A stretch of 8,171 bases of DNA from Treponema sp. GTDB lineage: Bacteria; Spirochaetota; Spirochaetia; Treponematales; Breznakiellaceae. The stretch is taken from the NCBI GenBank assembly GCA_031263265.1, contig JAISGE010000034.1, positions 1-8,171 of the forward strand. Reading direction: 5' to 3'. Positions 5,142 to 8,171 of this stretch are shown one piece after another (position 1 is the first letter of the stretch; every line of letters starts with the position of its first letter). The notes under the pieces were generated by a model. That model had not been told where the DNA came from, made no database searches, and saw only the letters and a program-made list of their open reading frames with translations. The position numbers and the translations under genes were made by a program.

Positions 5142-5639
5142 ATGAAAGAGACAAATGACTTGAAAAAAATGAAAATATTATTTCCGTATATACGAAAATA
5201 TCAACAATTGGCAACAAAATACAATATAAATGATATTTTTCAAGATAATGGTGGAAAAATTCTGCAAATGTTGCTTGTTACTGGTTTGCAGTCTCTTCCC
5301 GGACGCGAGGGAAATGATGCTATTGATGAAAATGGGCAAGAATATGAGTTAAAATCTGTGAATATATTATTAACCAAGAGTTTTTCAACACACCATCATA
5401 TGAATCCGACAATTATTACTAAATACAGATTGGTTCCTTGGATTTTTGCTATTTATGAATGGATAGAATTACGAAAAATATACCGATTAGAACCTTCTAA
5501 AATGGAATACTGGTATTCGTCATGGGAAAAGAAGTGGCATGGTGATAATGGAAAAGATATTAATAATCCAAAAATTCCCCTATCATATGTGGAAAAAAAT
5601 GGAACACTAATTTTTGATTATTCTATGTATCCTTTTTAA
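5142..5639 (+). CDS. pvuIIR: Type II restriction endonuclease, R.PvuII-like
   Basis: A homodimeric, Mg2+-dependent enzyme predicted to cut CAG^CTG to blunt ends. The 165 residues align nearly throughout with the 157-residue R.PvuII as I remember it, for example NDIFQDNGGK, LPGREGNDA and THHHMNP. Catalytic residues D59, E69 and K71 are present (D58, E68 and K70 in R.PvuII). So are the recognition residues D35, H84-H86 and N141/N142, so the enzyme looks intact and the specificity unchanged. A C-terminal extension of about eight residues (FDYSMYPF) is the main difference. ATG 5142 aligns with the R.PvuII start and has a good AAGGAG. The gene follows the controller by three bases and is co-transcribed from the C-activated promoter. 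It is AT-rich like the rest of the cassette. CAGCTG specificity is inferred from homology. Confidence 0.95.
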   Translation: MKETNDLKKMKILFPYIRKYQQLATKYNINDIFQDNGGKILQMLLVTGLQSLPGREGNDAIDENGQEYELKSVNILLTKSFSTHHHMNPTIITKYRLVPWIFAIYEWIELRKIYRLEPSKMEYWYSSWEKKWHGDNGKDINNPKIPLSYVEKNGTLIFDYSMYPF

Positions 5640-5665
5640 TTATTTAGAAAAAAAGGATCTTCAGG

Positions 5666-5694
5666 CCTCGGGAGCACGCCATTCGCTCCCGGGG
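5666..5694. terminator. Stem-loop between the endonuclease and lipoprotein genes
   Basis: CCTCGGGAGC (5666-5675) pairs with GCTCCCGGGG (5685-5694), with one T-G wobble and a nine-base loop. On the minus strand a T-rich stretch (complement of 5647-5654) lies about ten bases after it; on the plus strand nothing T-rich follows. It is GC-rich, unlike the cassette, and probably belongs to the host chromosome. A termination role is likely but not textbook in form. Confidence 0.55.
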
Positions 5695-5719
5695 TTGATT
5701 GCAAACTACCGGAGCAATT

Positions 5720-5755
5720 GAGGCTGTTTCAAAACTTCAGTTTTGGAACAGCCTC
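5720..5755. repeat. Long 16-bp hairpin downstream of the lipoprotein gene
   Basis: GAGGCTGTTTCAAAAC (5720-5735) pairs with GTTTTGGAACAGCCTC (5740-5755) around a TTCA tetraloop, with a single T-G wobble. A six-T run (5766-5771) lies about ten bases beyond it on the plus strand. It can fold in transcripts from either side of this gap, so it probably acts as a barrier between the endonuclease gene and the convergent lipoprotein gene. The form suggests a dispersed intergenic repeat, but only one copy is in this window. Confidence 0.7.
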
Positions 5756-5782
5756 AGTACCGTTGTTTTTTAGGGCTGCTGC

Positions 5783-7846
5783 TTAGTGTCCCCCGTCAGG
5801 ATTGGGGAAATCGGTCTGGCTTCCCAGGAAGTCCGCGTTGTTTATCTCCGTGGAGCAGTCGCCGAATATCCCGCCGTAGTGGTGAATCGCGGTCTGCACC
5901 TTGATGAACTTAACCGCATTTAGGTTTGCCGCGCTGCCGTCCGCACGGATTGCATCGGCCACGGAAAATTTGTTCCATGCGTCACCCGTCCATTTGCTGA
6001 ACCCGAACGCATCCACATAGCCCCCTACTTCACCGAGACCCTCGTAGTTCCCCGTGGCGATGTTGCCGTTATCCCTGAGTAGGGTACCGGTGTAGGTTGC
6101 CCAGTCCCCGGTAACCCCCCAATCCTTGGGCCAGCCTCCAGGGAGGATCCCGGTGCGGCCTTTGCTGTCCACCCAGTAGACCCGGCGGATGATCTGGCCG
6201 TATTCGTTTACCGTTTCAGTATCCGTACTGCGGAAATAGGTGATGCTGTAGCGGCGGGTGATGAGGGAGGTATACTTGGACCCTGGGTCATCATCACTGC
6301 CTTTGAGTTCATACCACAGCTCGTCTGGAACCTGGTTTCCGTTCTTGTCTTCCATGACCCAGACCACCCCAGCCTCGGACCAGGTACCGAATGGGTTCCC
6401 GGTGATGGTGTAGGATGCCTGGGGTTCCACTTTCCACACTTCATAGCCCCCTACGGATCCAAGACTCCAGCCATGCCCGGTGCCGCCTTCGCTCATTTGG
6501 CCGCAGGCAAAGTTCTTGAGAGGGGAGGTGAAGGACCCTTGGGTCAGGGTTCCTGTGTAACAGACCACCTCAGTGGATGCGGTTTTGGTGATGCTTTGGC
6601 CGGTAACGTAGTTCCTGCCGGTAACGCTCACCGTAACCGTGTAGGTTCCTGCGGCTTTCGGGGTAAAGGCAAAGGTCTCCTGGTTCGTTTCCGCGGTATT
6701 GTCATAAGCACCGCCACTCACAGACCAGGCGTAGCTTGCCCCCAGGTCCTTATGATCCCCATCAAAGCCGATGAGAACCCGGACCGGGGCAAGGACCAGG
6801 GTCTCGTTGGGCTGGGCATAGTATTTACCATCCCCCGGGCCGTTCCCATTGAGGTCGCTGGCCTGGCGTAAATAGCCGTAGTCAAAGTACACCGCGGGTT
6901 CTATATCCGCCACATAGATCTCACTTTCCACTGTTGCGTCATCCAGGGTGAGGGTGAAGGTTTGGACTCCAGCGTGGCTTAAACTAAAAGCCTGGACATC
7001 TTCCTCCAAGATGGTACCGTCTTTGACCGAGAGTTCCACTTTAACGCCGTTGACTTCTACGGTGGCTTTTAGGTTGGATTTGGCAAACTCAAAGGAGTTT
7101 CCTTTTATATACACCTGTTTGTAAAAGGCCGTCTCATGGTTGGTATTGGTCCGAAAGTAGGGGTTAAGGCTTACCACCGCGTGACTGGGGACCTTCACTG
7201 TAACCGGCACCTCAAAGCTGGTCTGGTTCAGGCCAAGGACTATGGTTTGCGCACCCCGTTTTCTTTTATCGTAGCCCCGTATCGAGACCAGGGTCTTGTC
7301 CATAGACTCCACCGCGCCGTCTGAGTAGGTTCCAGAAATGACCAGGCCGTCCATGCTGAAGTTTTCTCCCAGTGCATAGGTGGTTTTGGCCGGAGGACTG
7401 GTCATTTCCAGGCTGCGCAGAATCCGATCTAAGGGGTCCACATAAATGGTAAAATAAACCGCGCTATAGGCGCCGGAGCGTACCGACACCCGTTTTGACC
7501 CTGGGCTTGAGGTATCCACCGCAGCAACCGTATAAGCCGAAGTCTCCAGGGGCTCGCTTTCGGTGCCGTCCGTATACTGGTAGACCACGGTAAGACCGGC
7601 AGAGTCAAAAGTCTGGTTTTTTGCGTAGTAGGTCAGGTCAGGTAGGGACGCTACGGCAATACCCTTGATAGTTTTGGAAGGCTCTGGGTTTTCGGGAGTC
7701 TCCGGGTTATTGGGATTTACCGGATTCTCCGGGGTTTCCGGGACTTTCTCAGGGGTATTGACCGGCTGTTCACAGCCCAGCGCGAGGAAGAGCACGAGGA
7801 TCAACCCCAGGACCGCGAGGGCCTGAGATGTGCTTCGTATGTTCAT
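5783..7846 (-). CDS. Surface lipoprotein with Ig-like and PKD-like domains
   Basis: A 687-residue protein with a lipoprotein signal peptide: Arg4, a hydrophobic core (about 9-23), then ALGC with Cys25 as the lipidated residue. A low-complexity linker of repeated PETPENP-like units (about 36-57) follows. Two Ig-like repeats of the bacterial Big_3 style come next (about 58-136 and 141-219), each with a LxYxxG- or TYxLGexF-type opening and a YTDGT or YSDGA turn. A third beta region (222-314) and a PKD-like domain (about 355-410, YAWSVSGG to AGTYTVTVSV) follow. The C-terminal domain (about 440-687) has a calcium-loop-like DKNGNQVPDE (500-509); similar segments occur in surface proteins of Bacteroidetes. 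It is probably an adhesin or glycan-binding protein on the outer surface, but ligand and membrane are inferred. ATG 7846 follows AGGAG by nine bases. No obvious promoter is seen upstream. Confidence 0.9.
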   Translation of the reverse strand: MNIRSTSQALAVLGLILVLFLALGCEQPVNTPEKVPETPENPVNPNNPETPENPEPSKTIKGIAVASLPDLTYYAKNQTFDSAGLTVVYQYTDGTESEPLETSAYTVAAVDTSSPGSKRVSVRSGAYSAVYFTIYVDPLDRILRSLEMTSPPAKTTYALGENFSMDGLVISGTYSDGAVESMDKTLVSIRGYDKRKRGAQTIVLGLNQTSFEVPVTVKVPSHAVVSLNPYFRTNTNHETAFYKQVYIKGNSFEFAKSNLKATVEVNGVKVELSVKDGTILEEDVQAFSLSHAGVQTFTLTLDDATVESEIYVADIEPAVYFDYGYLRQASDLNGNGPGDGKYYAQPNETLVLAPVRVLIGFDGDHKDLGASYAWSVSGGAYDNTAETNQETFAFTPKAAGTYTVTVSVTGRNYVTGQSITKTASTEVVCYTGTLTQGSFTSPLKNFACGQMSEGGTGHGWSLGSVGGYEVWKVEPQASYTITGNPFGTWSEAGVVWVMEDKNGNQVPDELWYELKGSDDDPGSKYTSLITRRYSITYFRSTDTETVNEYGQIIRRVYWVDSKGRTGILPGGWPKDWGVTGDWATYTGTLLRDNGNIATGNYEGLGEVGGYVDAFGFSKWTGDAWNKFSVADAIRADGSAANLNAVKFIKVQTAIHHYGGIFGDCSTEINNADFLGSQTDFPNPDGGH

Positions 7847-7883
7847 GGTTTGTATCTCCTATAGACTTTTTTCATGATGCAGG

Positions 7884-7923
7884 AAAAAACACGACCCAGG
7901 TCAGCACTGATGCGACCCGGGCC
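7884..7923 (-). terminator. Rho-independent terminator of the gene entering from the right
   Basis: On the minus strand GGCCCGGGTC (7923-7914) pairs with GACCTGGGTC (7902-7893) with two G-U wobbles, and a run of six T (7889-7884) follows after three bases. It lies about 86 bases after the stop at 8009, and before the lipoprotein ribosome-binding site. It therefore separates that gene's transcript from the lipoprotein gene. Confidence 0.8.
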
Positions 7924-7952
7924 GGAATGTACAGGAACTTGGAAAGGCTTTC

Positions 7953-7990
7953 AGGGGGAGGGGAATCTCTTTTCCACAAACCATCCCCCT
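7953..7990. repeat. G-run/C-run inverted repeat in the 3' untranslated region
   Basis: AGGGGGA (7953-7959) is complementary to TCCCCCT (7984-7990), with a 24-base loop that itself holds GGAA/TTCC complementarity. It lies between the stop codon at 8009 and the intrinsic terminator, so it would be a second stem in the 3' end of the upstream gene's message. No T-run follows. Confidence 0.45.
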
Positions 7991-8008
7991 GGGCCGCTGT
8001 TCCAGAGT

Positions 8009-8171
8009 TTACTTCTTCTCTTCTTCTTCCACCACAACCTCGCGGGCCGTAACCGCCGGAACCTTCAGTGCCCGGACGCCCCGCTTCAAGGAGGCCCCTG
8101 CAGCAGCCTGACGGATCGTTTCTGCGAAAAGGTCCGCAGAATTCACATTGTTGTTGCCGATCTGGCCTGAG
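8009..8171 (-). CDS. C-terminal fragment of an unidentified protein
   Basis: The minus-strand frame is open from the window edge to a TAA at 8011-8009 and gives 53 residues. The start lies outside the window. The sequence has a Gly-Asn-Asn-Asn turn, a helix (SADLFAETIRQAAAGASLKR), a basic stretch (GVRALKVPAV) and an alternating-charge tail (EVVVEEEEKK). I do not recognise the family. The compact helix and charged tail fit a small soluble cytosolic protein. A terminator follows at 7923-7884, which supports the coding call. The opposite strand is also open here, but without a ribosome-binding site or sensible composition. Confidence 0.7.
   Translation of the reverse strand, partial: SGQIGNNNVNSADLFAETIRQAAAGASLKRGVRALKVPAVTAREVVVEEEEKK

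Larger units (their letters stand above)
3783..5639. other. PvuII-like type II restriction-modification cassette
   Basis: Three genes form a complete system: a methyltransferase on the minus strand, and controller plus endonuclease on the plus strand, sharing one control region between them. All three products have intact motifs. The block is clearly more AT-rich than the genes on both sides, which suggests horizontal acquisition. No transposase, integrase or clear flanking direct repeat was found, so the mode of entry is unknown. Confidence 0.9.

Noticed and set aside
3664..5782. Direct repeats flanking the R-M cassette as attachment or target-site duplications
   Set aside because: I compared both borders by eye and found only very short matches of the kind expected by chance.
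7684..7745. Short repeats in the lipoprotein linker as a possible CRISPR or functional DNA repeat
   Set aside because: They encode PETPENP-like protein repeats in frame and lack spacer structure; this is low-complexity coding sequence.
7828..8170. Plus-strand open frames at the right end
   Set aside because: They run across the lipoprotein gene start, a terminator hairpin and the 3' end of a minus-strand gene; composition and signals favour the minus strand.

Overview
The window looks like chromosomal DNA from a host-associated spirochaete, probably a Treponema of the termite-gut type. This rests on moderate GC content, secreted lipoprotein-like proteins, an OmpA-family protein with an altered peptidoglycan site, and a beta-rich lipoprotein with a Pro/Glu/Asn linker. 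The genus is an inference; no rRNA or other marker gene is present.

Left part (1-1735): the 3' end of an unidentified gene closes with a strong intrinsic terminator. A near-perfect sigma-70 promoter then drives cysK (O-acetylserine sulfhydrylase), followed 40 bases later by a small NifX/NifB-type cofactor-binding protein. The pair ends in a nested stem-loop that contains the second stop codon. Facing it is a minus-strand gene for an exported OmpA-family protein (1759-3117). Divergent from that is a small coiled-coil protein of unknown role (3214-3663).

Centre (3783-5639): a complete, AT-rich restriction-modification cassette closely related to PvuII (CAGCTG). A divergent N4-cytosine methyltransferase gene faces a controller (C) gene and a PvuII-type endonuclease gene. 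The control region is very compact. The C-protein operator pair lies over the first codons of the methyltransferase gene, the two divergent -10 boxes overlap, and the methyltransferase promoter places its start site at or next to the ATG, so that message should be leaderless. The logic expected for this family is that methyltransferase is made first, C protein then accumulates, represses the methyltransferase promoter and activates its own C-R promoter, and endonuclease comes last. The base composition differs from the flanks and the cassette is bordered by stem-loops (3735-3765, 5666-5694, 5720-5755), so it was probably acquired horizontally.

Right part (5783-8171): a 687-residue minus-strand surface lipoprotein with Ig-like and PKD-like domains and a C-terminal domain carrying a calcium-loop-like motif. 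Upstream of it is the 3' end of another minus-strand gene of unknown function, with its own intrinsic terminator.

The most notable items are the PvuII-like cassette with its operator-in-coding-sequence, leaderless methyltransferase switch, and the loss of the diaminopimelate-binding aspartate in the OmpA domain. I found no CRISPR array, tRNA, rRNA, transposase or phage gene.
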